Source: Catenulispora sp. MAP5-51 (GTDB lineage Bacteria; Actinomycetota; Actinomycetes; Streptomycetales; Catenulisporaceae). From it: a stretch of DNA of 64,000 nucleotides. A model generated the notes under the pieces. The model ran no database searches and was not told the DNA's origin. It saw only the letters and a list, made by a program, of their open reading frames with translations. The translations under genes and the position numbers were made by a program. Below are positions 55,490 to 64,000 of this stretch, piece by piece. The stretch is taken from assembly GCF_041261205.1 (NCBI RefSeq), contig NZ_JBGCCH010000013.1, positions 1-64,000 of the forward strand, given 5' to 3'. Position 1 is the first letter of the stretch. Every line of letters begins with the position of its first letter.

Positions 55490-56043
55490 GACTGCTCCCT
55501 CTTCGTCGTAAGGAGTTCCTCGCCGACAGGGCGAGCAGCGTCGGGCAGGATCGAGCGCATCGCCGCCAGACCTCGCGCGGTCTGGCTTTTGACGGTTCCC
55601 GTGGAGACTCCGAGAAGCCGGGCAGTGGCCTCGATGTCCTGGTCGTCGAAGAAGCGCAGGACAAGGACGGCGCGCTGCCCGGGCGAGAGCCGACGCAGCG
55701 CCGTGACCACGACGTCACGGTCGGACAGCCTGGTCGCCGTGCTGTCGTGGGCCGCGACAACGTCGGGCAGGTCGGGCATGGCGTCCGACGACGGCCGCTC
55801 ACGACGCCAGTGCGCGCGCCGCTTCTCGTCAATGCACGCGCGCAGCAGAGTGGTGCGCAGGTACGCGTCGACGCCGTCTTCCGTCCGGACCCGTCCCCAG
55901 GCGGCGTGCAACTTCATGAAGGCGACTTGGACCAAGTCCTCCGCCTGATTCCAGTCCCCGCACATCAGGTACGCCATCCGCCGCAACGCCAGCGATCTCG
56001 CCGCGACAAGCGTCGTGAACTCGCGGTCATCAGGTCTGCGCAT
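55486..56043 (-). CDS. SigE-type ECF RNA polymerase sigma factor
   Basis: About 185 residues. Region 2 is ALRRMAYLMCGDWNQAEDLV followed by FMKLHAAWGRV. Region 4 is LRRLSPGQRAVLVLRFFDD and DIEATARLLGVSTGTVKSQT. It belongs to the SigE family of group IV sigma factors common in Streptomyces and Catenulispora relatives. GGGGAGGGAG precedes the ATG. Coupled by ATGA overlap to the membrane protein downstream, which likely controls it. It is divergent from the pentapeptide gene across about 150 bases. Confidence 0.92.
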   Translation of the reverse strand: MRRPDDREFTTLVAARSLALRRMAYLMCGDWNQAEDLVQVAFMKLHAAWGRVRTEDGVDAYLRTTLLRACIDEKRRAHWRRERPSSDAMPDLPDVVAAHDSTATRLSDRDVVVTALRRLSPGQRAVLVLRFFDDQDIEATARLLGVSTGTVKSQTARGLAAMRSILPDAARPVGEELLTTKREQS

Positions 56044-56194
56044 CGATCTCCCTCCCCTGACTCCTCGATGTCGCCTCGCTATACGCGGACGGAGCCTGGA
56101 AAAGTTGTCACGCGGCTGGGACAGCCGGGACAGCCGCCCCGAGAGGTTGCCGCCGCACCACAGGCTGTCGGCCCTCCGCGATACGGTCGCGATC

Positions 56195-56815
56195 ATGGCA
56201 GAACGCAGGGGCGGGGTTCCGGACCCGGAGACCACATCGAGGATCGCCGGCGACGACTGGTACGGCCGGCGGCTGTCCGAGGAGACCTTCGAGCGCGTCG
56301 CGTTCCTGGACGTCGACTTCACTGAAGTGGTGAGCGAGGGCGCCACGTTCACCGAATGCGTGTTCCGAGGATGCCGGTTCAACGCCTCGGTGCACACCGG
56401 ATCGGCGTTCGTGAACTGCACCTTCCGCCGCTCTTCGTTGTTCGACGCCGTCTTCACGCGCGCCAAGCTGGTGGGGACGATGTTCGACAACTGCACGTTC
56501 GGCGCTTTCAAGGTGGAAGGCGGCGACTGGTCGTTCACCGGTCTGCCGGGCGCCGATCTGCGCGGCTCGGTGTTCCAGGGCGTGCGGATGCGCGAAGCCG
56601 ACCTGACGGGCGCCAAGTGCCAGCAGGCACAGTTCCGTGACACGGACCTGTCGGGTGCGTTGGTGTACGGCGCTTCGTTCGAGGACAGCGACTTGCGCGG
56701 CAGCGACCTGTCCGCGTTCGACCCGACCGAGACGGCGATGCGCCGTGCGCTCATCACCGTCGACCAAGCGGTCGTGCTGGCGTTGGGCCTGGGACTGGAC
56801 GTGCGGGCTGAGTAG
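56195..56815 (+). CDS. Pentapeptide-repeat protein
   Basis: 206 residues. Pentapeptide repeats (A(D/N)LxX type) run through most of the protein: FTECVFRGCRFNASVHTG, GADLRGSVFQGVRMREADL and GSDLSAFDP. They form a right-handed quadrilateral helix as in MfpA and Qnr, which mimic DNA and shield gyrase. The size is in the range of MfpA (about 180), and a similar role is possible but not shown. Divergent from the sigma factor. Confidence 0.9.
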   Translation: MAERRGGVPDPETTSRIAGDDWYGRRLSEETFERVAFLDVDFTEVVSEGATFTECVFRGCRFNASVHTGSAFVNCTFRRSSLFDAVFTRAKLVGTMFDNCTFGAFKVEGGDWSFTGLPGADLRGSVFQGVRMREADLTGAKCQQAQFRDTDLSGALVYGASFEDSDLRGSDLSAFDPTETAMRRALITVDQAVVLALGLGLDVRAE

Positions 56816-56893
56816 CCCGGCGCCACCTGTCACATCTTCCGTTCGCGGTTCGTCAACCCTGTGAAGACATCATCCGATCACAGGAGAATCCCG

Positions 56894-57727
56894 GTGAACA
56901 CGACAACTCGCGTGAACGTCATCAAGCTCGCCGTCCGCGACCTCGACAGCTCGATCCGCTTCTACGCCGACGGACTCGGCTGCACCGTCGAGCGCCGGGA
57001 CGACCGAAGCGCCGCGGTGCGCCTCGGGGACGCGCAGGTCCCGCTGCTCGAACTCCGCGTGTGGGACGACCTCGCCGACCAGGTCGGCGTTACTCCCGAC
57101 ACCGAGGGTTTCCGGGGATTCATGATCTCGGCGGTCTTCGAGTCGGCCGGCGGTGTCGACCGGCTGCTGGACGCCGCGGTGCGCGCCGGCGGGACCTTGG
57201 TGAAGCCGGCCAAGGGCGCTGTCTGGGGTTACGCCGGGCACTTCACCGACCCCGACGGCCATCTGTGGAAGGCGGCCACCAGCGCGGCACCGATCCTCGC
57301 CAAGTTCAAGCGGCGACCGGACGCCCCGAGCGGGCCCGCGATGGCTCCGATCGAGGTCGCGGTGACCTTGGGCGTGCCGGACATCAAGGCCGCGAAGCAG
57401 TTCTACACCGACGGCCTCGGCTACGAACTCGACAAGGCCTTCGGCAAGTTCGCGAAGTTCAAGACCGTGCCGGGAGCGGCGACCTTCACCCTGTACGCCT
57501 GGGACGCGCTCGCCGCCGACGCCGACGTCGACCCGCACGGCCGCGGGTTCCGCGGCTACGCGGTCGGCTACGTCGCGGCCTCCGCCCAGGACGTGGACAC
57601 CGCGGCGGCGAGCGCGGCGAAGGCCGGTGCGCACGTCGTTCCCGATCTGCGGGAACGCACCGGCGCGGGCTACACCGCGACCTTCGTCGCGCCGGACAAC
57701 GCCGCGTGGACGGCGGCGGTGAGCTGA
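56894..57727 (+). CDS. Two-domain VOC (glyoxalase-like) protein
   Basis: About 277 residues from a GTG with AGGAG seven bases ahead. Two VOC modules (about 5-135 and 148-275) start NVIKLAVRDLDSSIRFYADG and IEVAVTLGVPDIKAAKQFYT. Metal ligands typical of glyoxalase are only partly present (HFTDPDGHLWK ends the first domain). Such proteins include dioxygenases, epoxide hydrolases and resistance proteins; no specific role is clear. An aromatic hydroxylase follows on the same strand. Confidence 0.85.
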   Translation: MNTTTRVNVIKLAVRDLDSSIRFYADGLGCTVERRDDRSAAVRLGDAQVPLLELRVWDDLADQVGVTPDTEGFRGFMISAVFESAGGVDRLLDAAVRAGGTLVKPAKGAVWGYAGHFTDPDGHLWKAATSAAPILAKFKRRPDAPSGPAMAPIEVAVTLGVPDIKAAKQFYTDGLGYELDKAFGKFAKFKTVPGAATFTLYAWDALAADADVDPHGRGFRGYAVGYVAASAQDVDTAAASAAKAGAHVVPDLRERTGAGYTATFVAPDNAAWTAAVS

Positions 57728-57916
57728 CGGCGGTGAGCTGACGGCGGTCTCCGCCGCCACATCGGAACGCGGGGTCGTCGTGCCGCGCGGGGCCACAGCG
57801 TCGTGCACCGAATGCAGTAACGGCCGCCGGACCGTGTCCTCCTCGTCCGCGGCCGCGAGTGGCCGGGACCCGGGGCTTGTGCTGCCGTGGAAGGACCCGG
57901 CAGGAGGTGGGTTCCC

Positions 57917-59623
57917 ATGGCGGACGTCGATGTGCTGGTGGTCGGGGCGGGCCCGGTCGGCCTTACCGCGGCGATAGAACTCGCGCGGCGCGGTGTGCGC
58001 TGCCGCATCATCGACAAGCTGGCCGAACCGATGATGTATGCCAAGGCCGTCGGTATCCAGCCCCGGACGCTCGAGGTCTGGGATGCGATGGGCGTCGTGC
58101 GCGAGGCCCTGGACGCGGCCGAGCCGATGCTCGGGCAGCAGGTGTACGTGAACGGGCGCGAGGTATCGACGATGACGCTCACCCTGCCGCCCGACGTGCC
58201 CTACGGGTTCGCGGCGCTGCCGCAGTACGAGGTCGAGCGGATCCTGACCGAACGACTGGCCGGGCTGGGCGTCCGTGTCGAGCGGGACGCGCGGCTCGTG
58301 TCGTTCGAGCAGGACGCCGAGCGCGTCGAGGCGGTTGTCGCACGCGGGACCGGGGAAGCCGACGAGCAGATCAGGGCCCGGTATCTGATCGGCTGCGACG
58401 GAGCGCACAGCGTGGTGCGCAAGACGCTCGGCCTGACTTTCGAAGGCGACGCATTCCCTGATTCGTACATGATCGGGGATGTGGAGCTCGATTGGTCGCT
58501 GCCCCGAGGGTATGTGATCCGGTCGATGCACCAGACCGGAGGGAAGACGGACGAACTGCTGGTCTGTGTTCCGCTGCCAGGGCACAAACGGTATCGGATC
58601 TCGATGCTGGCACCCACGAACCCTGATGACACCGGCACCAGCACCAGCACCGACGCCCACGCCCACGCTGACGCTGACACCGCGGCCGGGAACGGGTCCG
58701 CGGACGGCGTCCGGCACGGCATGCAGCAGGGCCGGGCCCCGGAGCTGGCCGACTTGCAGGACGTGCTCGACCGGCTTTCGCCGGAGCCGGTCACAGCGGA
58801 TCACCTGCGGTGGTCGTCGGTGTTCCGGATCAGCCACCGACTGGTCGACCACTATGGCCGGGGCCGAGTGTTCATCGCCGGCGACGCGGCGCACATCCAT
58901 CCGCCCACCGGCGGTCAGGGGATGAACACCGGCATCCAGGACGCGTACAACCTGGCGTGGAAGCTGGCGCTGGCGGTCGAGGGCCATGCCGCCGAGGGCC
59001 TGCTCGACAGCTACGAGGCCGAGCGGCTGCCGGTGGCCGAGGAGGTCGTCGGGCGAACGGTGCGGCATGCGCGGTCGGGGATCGAATCCGACCCGGACGA
59101 CCCGGCGACGGTCATCAAGCGGGAGGCCCAGCTCTTGGTGGGGTACCCGGACAGCCCGATCGTCGGGCCTTCGACCACTCGGCCATCCGACGCCGGCGCG
59201 CTATCAGCTCAGCCGGGTGGCCGGGCTCCGGACTGTCAGAAGTTGCACAGCGCGATCGCGACTTACCCATTCCGGCTGTTCGATCTGCTGCGGGGCACCG
59301 GACACACGCTGCTGCTGTACGCGGATGGCGCCGCGACGTCGGCGGGGAGCATCTTCCCGCAGATCGCCGCCCTCGCGAAGGAGCGGGCGGACGGGCAGTT
59401 GGAGACGTACGCCGTCGTTCCCGACGGGGCCGGACCGACCGCTGACGGGGCGATGCCTCCCGTTGTGCGGGACAGCGCCGGGCAGTTCCGGGCTGCGTAC
59501 GGGGCGACGGGAATGGAGGCCATTCTCCTTCGGCCCGATGGGTATGTCGGGACGCGGGTCGCGCTGACTGAGGACGGTGCGCTGCTCGATCACCTGAATC
59601 GGATCTTCGCCTCCGCGCAATGA
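57917..59623 (+). CDS. FAD-dependent aromatic hydroxylase (PheA/TfdB-like)
   Basis: About 568 residues from an ATG with AGGAGG. The FAD fold is VLVVGAGPVGLTAAIELARRG; the DG motif is RYLIGCDGAHSVVRKTLG; the second FAD block is RVFIAGDAAHIHPPTGGQGMN. A C-terminal thioredoxin-like domain is present. These enzymes hydroxylate phenols or polyketides with NADPH and O2. Between about residues 237 and 262 there is a low-complexity insert of Ser-Thr and Ala-His-Ala-Asp runs (STSTDAHAHADAD). A terminator hairpin follows. Confidence 0.92.
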   Translation: MADVDVLVVGAGPVGLTAAIELARRGVRCRIIDKLAEPMMYAKAVGIQPRTLEVWDAMGVVREALDAAEPMLGQQVYVNGREVSTMTLTLPPDVPYGFAALPQYEVERILTERLAGLGVRVERDARLVSFEQDAERVEAVVARGTGEADEQIRARYLIGCDGAHSVVRKTLGLTFEGDAFPDSYMIGDVELDWSLPRGYVIRSMHQTGGKTDELLVCVPLPGHKRYRISMLAPTNPDDTGTSTSTDAHAHADADTAAGNGSADGVRHGMQQGRAPELADLQDVLDRLSPEPVTADHLRWSSVFRISHRLVDHYGRGRVFIAGDAAHIHPPTGGQGMNTGIQDAYNLAWKLALAVEGHAAEGLLDSYEAERLPVAEEVVGRTVRHARSGIESDPDDPATVIKREAQLLVGYPDSPIVGPSTTRPSDAGALSAQPGGRAPDCQKLHSAIATYPFRLFDLLRGTGHTLLLYADGAATSAGSIFPQIAALAKERADGQLETYAVVPDGAGPTADGAMPPVVRDSAGQFRAAYGATGMEAILLRPDGYVGTRVALTEDGALLDHLNRIFASAQ

Positions 59624-59641
59624 CGGCCTGAGCTGGAGGCT

Positions 59642-59670
59642 GCCGGCCGTCCTGGTGCAGGACGGCCGGC
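59642..59670. terminator. Terminator between hydroxylase and PIG-L genes
   Basis: A perfect 13-pair stem (GCCGGCCGTCCTG arm) with a GTG loop between convergent genes. Confidence 0.75.
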
Positions 59671-59687
59671 GCCGGGATTCCGTCAGC

Positions 59688-60521
59688 TCAGCGCAGTCCG
59701 GCGAACAAGTCGTTCTCGGGCAGGGCCGCGGCGGTGCGGTCCTGGACCCGGACGAAGGTCTCCACGCCCATCAGGTCGGTGAAGCGCTCCTGGCCCATCT
59801 TCAGGAAGAAGATGTTCTCGCCCTGGCTGGCGTGTGCTGCCAGCGCGTCGTACTTCTGGCCTCCGAACTCGGAGACGTCCACCCAGGTGGTGATCTCCTC
59901 GTCGGGGAGGCCGATCTCGGGCATCTCCGCGACCTCCGCCGGGTCCGGCTCGGTCCACTCCGGGTCGAACTCGCGCATCGTCTCCATGAACTTCTGCATT
60001 CCGGAGCGGGGCATCGTCGTCCAGTACACCTTCGGCGTCAGTTCGGTCTGCGCCAGCGCCGCCACCGTGATGCGGTTCGCCTGGATGTGGTCGGGGTGGC
60101 CGTAGAAGCCGTTCTCGTCGTAGGTCACGACCACGTCGGGTTCGTAGCGCCGCATGAGCTCGGCCAGGCGCGCGGCGCTCTGCTCGACGGGTGTCCGCCA
60201 GAAGGATTCGGGCGCGTCGTTGGTCGCCCAGCCCATCATTCCGGAGTCCGCGTAGCCCAGCGTCTCCAGATGGGTGATGTTCAGGACGTCGCAGCTGGCG
60301 TCGAGTTCCTGACGTCGGAGGGCGGCCACCGCGGCCGGGTCGTGGCCGGGCTCGCCCGGCTTCACGCCGCCCGGTCCGTCTCCGCAGCCGCCGTCGGTAC
60401 AGGTGACCAAGACCGTGCGGATGCCCTCGGCCGCGTACCGCGCCAGAACCCCTCCGGTGCCTGTCGCCTCGTCGTCGGGGTGGGCGTGGACCGCCATCAA
60501 CGTCAAGGGCCGGTTAATCAT
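59688..60521 (-). CDS. PIG-L deacetylase, mycothiol conjugate amidase-like
   Basis: 277 residues. The LmbE/PIG-L zinc motif is VHAHPDDEATGTGG, with the third ligand in YGHPDHIQANR. The sequence LVTCTDGGCGDGPGG and the Mca-type C-terminal AHASQGENIFFLKMG are close to the Mca/MshB group, which cleave or deacetylate mycothiol-related amides in actinobacteria. A Mca-like detoxification amidase is the best guess, though other PIG-L substrates cannot be excluded. It is on the same strand as the quinone oxidoreductase, 160 bases upstream. Confidence 0.85.
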   Translation of the reverse strand: MINRPLTLMAVHAHPDDEATGTGGVLARYAAEGIRTVLVTCTDGGCGDGPGGVKPGEPGHDPAAVAALRRQELDASCDVLNITHLETLGYADSGMMGWATNDAPESFWRTPVEQSAARLAELMRRYEPDVVVTYDENGFYGHPDHIQANRITVAALAQTELTPKVYWTTMPRSGMQKFMETMREFDPEWTEPDPAEVAEMPEIGLPDEEITTWVDVSEFGGQKYDALAAHASQGENIFFLKMGQERFTDLMGVETFVRVQDRTAAALPENDLFAGLR

Positions 60522-60680
60522 AGAGACATCCTCCGATGTGGAATGTGTTCGGTTCGAGTCTGCGGTGCGTCAGGGCGATCGCCGTGCTTGACGTCGATAC
60601 AAGAGACACAGCAGCGGTGGAGACACACGTTGTTCCTGGGTTCGGAGGACAGTTTCGTCGTCTGCCGACGACTGCGTCGG

Positions 60681-61694
60681 CTATACGGTGATGGCGACTT
60701 GGCCGCTGGCGTGATGACCCAGCATGTGCGCGACGGCGGCGGCGGTCTGGCCGAACGGATAGGTCTGGTCGATGACCACCCTGAGGTCGCCGGTTTCCAG
60801 AAGGCGGACCAGCGCGTTCAGGTTCTCGCGGTCCACGGCGAGCGTGACGAACTTGACGGTGGTGGCGCCCTTGCCCATCAGCGCCGCCCGGGCCATCCTC
60901 GGCAGGCCGGCCAGCAGCCTTCCCGAGTTCCCGAGGCTGTTCGGGATCAGGACGCCATGGGGCGCCAGCAGGCGTGCGACGGCCTTCGGCGGGTGGTTCA
61001 TCACGTTGTCCAGGATGACGTCGAACCGCTGGGGGCTTCGGGTGAAGTCCTGCTCGGTGTAGTCGATGACGTGGTCCGCGCCGAGTGACCGGACCAGTTC
61101 GACGTTGCGGGTACCGCACACACCCGTCACCTCGGCACCGAGCGACTTGGCGATCTGGACCGCCATCGTCCCGACGCCGCCCGAAGCTCCGTTGACGAGT
61201 ACCCGCGTGTCCGCGTGCACCTGGCCCGCGTCGCGCATCGCGGCCAAGGCGGTCAACCCGCTCATGACCGATGCGGCGGCCTGGTCGAAGCCCAGTCCGG
61301 CCGGCTTCTTCACCAGTTGGGCAGCCGGCACGGCGGCGTAGTGCGCGAAAGCTCCGGCCCGCGAGCCGACGGTGCTGCCCCAGAGGGAGCCGAGCACCTC
61401 GTCACCGGGCTGGAGGTCGGTGACGTGCGGTCCTACCGCCTCCACGACGCCGGCGACGTCGGTGCCGCGGACGGGAAGCCTCGGTCGCCGCAATCCGGCC
61501 TGGAGGCGGAGGACATAGGGCTCCCCCGCGACGGTGGCCCAGTCCGGGGTGTTGACGCTCGTGGCCCGGACACGGACCAGGACGCTGTCGGCGTCGATCG
61601 AGGGCCTGAGGGCCTGACCGAGCCGGAGCACACGCTCCGGCGCTCCGTAGCCGTCCTGGATGACGGCCTGCATCGTCGGCGATTCGCTGGTCAT
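60681..61694 (-). CDS. NADPH:quinone oxidoreductase-like MDR protein
   Basis: About 337 residues. GroES-like domain with VRVRATSVNTPDWATVAGEP and no zinc cysteines, then the Rossmann turn VNGASGGVGTMAVQIAKSLG. It is of the reticulon-4-interacting/QOR type. GGGGA precedes the chosen ATG by eight bases; another ATG lies 15 bases upstream. It is divergent from the TetR gene, with three TetR-type palindromes between them, so it is the likely target and may detoxify the compound that is sensed. Confidence 0.9.
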   Translation of the reverse strand: MTSESPTMQAVIQDGYGAPERVLRLGQALRPSIDADSVLVRVRATSVNTPDWATVAGEPYVLRLQAGLRRPRLPVRGTDVAGVVEAVGPHVTDLQPGDEVLGSLWGSTVGSRAGAFAHYAAVPAAQLVKKPAGLGFDQAAASVMSGLTALAAMRDAGQVHADTRVLVNGASGGVGTMAVQIAKSLGAEVTGVCGTRNVELVRSLGADHVIDYTEQDFTRSPQRFDVILDNVMNHPPKAVARLLAPHGVLIPNSLGNSGRLLAGLPRMARAALMGKGATTVKFVTLAVDRENLNALVRLLETGDLRVVIDQTYPFGQTAAAVAHMLGHHASGQVAITV

Positions 61695-61729
61695 GTGCCG
61701 GTTCCCCATTCCTGATAGGGTCGTCGGAC

Positions 61730-61780
61730 CTTACGGCGTAAGGACGTGCTTACGCCGTAAGGCTAGGCTTACACTGTAAG
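61730..61780. promoter_or_regulatory. Three tandem 13-base palindromic operators
   Basis: CTTACGGCGTAAG (61730-61742), CTTACGCCGTAAG (61749-61761) and CTTACACTGTAAG (61768-61780), starting exactly every 19 bases in the gap between the divergent oxidoreductase and tetR genes. Confidence 0.85.
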
Positions 61781-61800
61781 GACGTCAAGAGAGGTTCTCC

Positions 61801-62517
61801 TTGGGCACCCCAAGCGCAGCCCGACGCACCCCGCTGAACAGGGAAAGGGTCGTGGCAGCCGGTATCGCGCTCGCGGACCGGGACGGCATCGAGTCGATCA
61901 GCATGCGCAAACTCGCGCAGGAACTGGGCGTCGAAGCGATGTCCATCTACACCCACGTCCGGAACAAGGACGACCTGCTCGACGGGATGGTCGACGCGGT
62001 GATCGGCCAGATTCCGACGACTGCCGACGGTGCCGGCGGTGCGGACGGCGCGGACGGCGCGGACAGTGCCGCCGATGCCGACTGGGCGACGACGCTGCGT
62101 CAGATGGCACTCGCCGCACGGGCGGTCATCCTCACCCACCCCTGGGCGCCGCCGGTCATCGAGTCCCGGACCGCGCCGGGACCGGCCACGCTTCGCCACA
62201 TCGATGCGGTGCTAAGCGTCCTGCGAAAGGGTGGCTTCACGGTCGCCCAGACGCATCACGCCCTGCACATCCTCGGCAGCCGCCTGCTCGGGTTCACCCA
62301 GGATCTCTTCGACGACTCGGCGGGCAGCTCCGGGGCCCTCGATCCCGAGACAGCCGCAGGCATCGTCAGCGAGCTCGGCGCCACCCTCCCCTACATCGCG
62401 GAGATGGCCCTCGCGGTCACCCACCAAGGTGCTCTCGGCGGGTGTGACGACGACGCCGAGTTCCAGTTCGCGCTCGACTTCATCCTCGACGGTCTCGCCG
62501 GGCTCCAGAACCGCTGA
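61801..62517 (+). CDS. TetR/AcrR-family regulator
   Basis: 238 residues from a TTG start with GAGG six bases ahead. The N-terminal helix-turn-helix is IESISMRKLAQELGVEAMSI followed by YTHVRNKDDLLDGMV, of the TetR-class (TetR_C) type. A Gly-Ala-Asp tandem run (GADGADGADSAADAD) is inserted between the DNA-binding and ligand domains. It most likely represses itself and the divergent oxidoreductase through the three operators. Confidence 0.92.
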   Translation: MGTPSAARRTPLNRERVVAAGIALADRDGIESISMRKLAQELGVEAMSIYTHVRNKDDLLDGMVDAVIGQIPTTADGAGGADGADGADSAADADWATTLRQMALAARAVILTHPWAPPVIESRTAPGPATLRHIDAVLSVLRKGGFTVAQTHHALHILGSRLLGFTQDLFDDSAGSSGALDPETAAGIVSELGATLPYIAEMALAVTHQGALGGCDDDAEFQFALDFILDGLAGLQNR

Positions 62518-62546
62518 TGCACGCGGCCACGTGAGCGCTACGAGCG

Positions 62547-63233
62547 CTACGACGTGCCGCCGGCGAGTCCGATCCGGTAGGCGAGGACGACTGCCTGGAC
62601 CCGGTCGCGCAAGTCGAGCTTGGTCAGGATGCGTGACACGTAGGTCTTGACGGTCTCGGGCGTGATGAACAGGGACGCCGCGATCTCGGCGTTCGAGAGC
62701 CCTTCGGCGAGGAGTTCGAGCACTTCCAGTTCGCGGGGCGTCAGTGTGCGCACGACGTCTTCGCGCGCCGTGCGGGAAGGGTCGCCCGGGCGGAGCCGTT
62801 CTGCGAAGTGGCCGATGAGTGTGCGCGTCACCGCCGGCGCCAGCAGGGCTTCGCCGCGGGCGACGGTGCGGACGCCGTTGACCATCTCGGCCGGGGGTGC
62901 GTCCTTCAGCAGGAAGCCGCTGGCTCCGGCGCGGAAGGCGTCGTAGACGTAGGCGTCGACGTTGAAGGTGGTGACGACGAGGATCTTCGGCGGGTCGGCG
63001 GCGTCGGGGCCGGCCAGGCGGCGGGTGGCTTGGATGCCGTCCAGCAGGGGCATGCGGATGTCCATCACCACCACGTCGGGGCGGATGCGGGTCGCCGTCT
63101 CGACCGCCTCGAGGCCGTTGGCGGATTCGCCGACGACTTCCATGTCGGGTTGGGCCGAGAAGATCGTGGCGTAGCCGGTGCGCACCAGTTCCTGGTCGTC
63201 GCAGACGAGCACGCGGATGGGGCGGTCGGTCAC
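62547..63233 (-). CDS. NarL/LuxR-family response regulator
   Basis: About 228 residues from a GTG with AGGAG seven bases ahead. The receiver has VLVCDDQELVRTGY and the phospho-acceptor in VVVMDIRMPLLDGIQ. The LuxR-type helix-turn-helix is LTPRELEVLELLAEGLSNAE and LFITPETVKTYVSRIL. Partner of the histidine kinase whose stop lies four bases upstream. Regulated genes are not evident in the window. Confidence 0.95.
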   Translation of the reverse strand: MTDRPIRVLVCDDQELVRTGYATIFSAQPDMEVVGESANGLEAVETATRIRPDVVVMDIRMPLLDGIQATRRLAGPDAADPPKILVVTTFNVDAYVYDAFRAGASGFLLKDAPPAEMVNGVRTVARGEALLAPAVTRTLIGHFAERLRPGDPSRTAREDVVRTLTPRELEVLELLAEGLSNAEIAASLFITPETVKTYVSRILTKLDLRDRVQAVVLAYRIGLAGGTS

Positions 63234-63237
63234 GGGG

Positions 63238-64000
63238 TCACTCCTGATCGGGTTCGAACGGGATCCGTGCTCGGACGGCGAATCCGCCGTCCGGGCGGGG
63301 ACCGGCTTCCAGTTCACCATGAAGCACCCTGACACGTTCGCGCAGGCCCGCCAGTCCTCGGCCGCCGGACGGCAGATCCGGAGCGCGGAAAGGGAATCCG
63401 GAGGACGAGGTTCCTCCTGTCGCGCTTCCCTCGGTCGTGACCTCGACTTCCATGTGCCGCGGGTGCTGCTGTACCAAGACGTTCGTGCGTGCCGCGGCCG
63501 CGTACTTCATCGCGTTGGTCAGCGCCTCCTGCACCACGCGGTAGGCGGCCAGTTCGACCGCGGCCGGACGCGGCCGGTGTTCGCCGATCTCGCTGAATTC
63601 GACCGGCTGGCCTGTGGCCCTGGCCTGCTCGACCAGGTCTGCGATCGCGCCCTGGGCCGGAGCGCGGCCTGGGGCCCGGTCTAGGGCCCGGTCCGGAGCC
63701 CGATCGGGAGCCCGGTCCGGAGCTCGATCCGGAGCCCCGTCCCGGCGCGCCGTGTCGCCGGTCGCCTCCAGCACGCCGAGCAGGTAGCGCAGCTCGGTCA
63801 GCGCCCGGCGCCCGGTGTCGGACACCGCTGTCAGCCCAGCCTGGACCCGCTCCGGATGGGAGCTCAGCAGGAACTGCGCCGCATCGGCCTGCACCACCAT
63901 GGCGGTCACATGGTGGGTGACCACGTCGTGCAGCTCCCGGGCGATCCTGGCTCGTTCGGCAGCGCCGGCGGCCTCGGCGGCCAGCCGTCGCCGCTCGATC
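63238..64000 (-). CDS. Histidine kinase of the NarL type, 5' end outside window
   Basis: The last 254 codons of the kinase. The HisKA_3 box is ERARIARELHDVVTHHVTAM, and the ATPase domain has YRVVQEALTNAMKYA and GGRGLAGLRERVRVLHG. Between them (bases about 63660-63745) lies a tandem RAPD repeat of some seven units. Its stop precedes the response regulator start by four bases, so they are one operon. The sensor part is beyond the window edge. Confidence 0.92.
   Translation of the reverse strand, partial: IERRRLAAEAAGAAERARIARELHDVVTHHVTAMVVQADAAQFLLSSHPERVQAGLTAVSDTGRRALTELRYLLGVLEATGDTARRDGAPDRAPDRAPDRAPDRALDRAPGRAPAQGAIADLVEQARATGQPVEFSEIGEHRPRPAAVELAAYRVVQEALTNAMKYAAAARTNVLVQQHPRHMEVEVTTEGSATGGTSSSGFPFRAPDLPSGGRGLAGLRERVRVLHGELEAGPRPDGGFAVRARIPFEPDQE

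Overview
The window is chromosomal DNA from a high-GC actinobacterium. Signs of this are GTG and TTG starts, heavy use of four-base stop/start overlaps, and GlnR-type nitrogen boxes upstream of glnA. The order lipB-lipA-small gene-DUF4191-RDD-glnA is, as I recall it, that of Streptomyces. There is an MprA-MprB-PepD envelope-stress module, a cluster of acetyltransferase, AFG1-type ATPase, RibD-like reductase and MsrB genes that resembles part of the Mycobacterium tuberculosis Rv2669-Rv2674 region, DUF4192, and a mycothiol-type amidase. The ice-binding, HTTM and DUF5819 genes and the low-complexity protein tails would suit Catenulispora or a relative, but that placement is only inference.

1-28.2 kb is ordinary backbone. 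It opens with the end of a sulfur-type ABC transporter operon (ATPase, permease, CbiX-like chelatase). A quinone oxidoreductase, GNAT, PPK2, ZapE, RibD-like reductase and MsrB follow. Next are an ABC ATPase/permease pair with an unusually long low-complexity tail, a NrtR-like Nudix regulator, a gene broken by an in-frame TGA, a molybdenum oxidoreductase with a cytochrome b partner, DUF4192, mprA-mprB-pepD, lipB-lipA, DUF4191, RDD and glnA.

28.2-50.3 kb looks like an accessory island starting exactly at the 3' end of glnA. The last bases of glnA (TACTTCGACATCTA) recur in four intergenic places at about 33.85, 37.07, 45.31 and 50.17 kb. They sit beside two families of structured repeats whose stems carry compensatory base changes. 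These repeats split the island into modules: (i) TDT transporter, MFS pump, DUF6884, HxlR and GlxA-type regulators; (ii) a fused methyltransferase with broken IS701-like and IS481-like transposases; (iii) a DUF5819-HTTM-FAD oxidoreductase operon, an ice-binding protein, small hypotheticals and a STAS protein; (iv) a secreted glycosidase-like protein with a ROK regulator. I found no integrase. The repeat system is the most novel thing in the window.

50.3-64 kb returns to regular genes: a secreted unknown, an MMPL exporter, a SigE-type ECF sigma factor overlapping a membrane partner, a pentapeptide-repeat protein, a double VOC protein, an FAD aromatic hydroxylase, a PIG-L/Mca deacetylase, a quinone oxidoreductase divergent from a TetR regulator with three evenly spaced operators, and a NarL-type two-component system cut by the window end.
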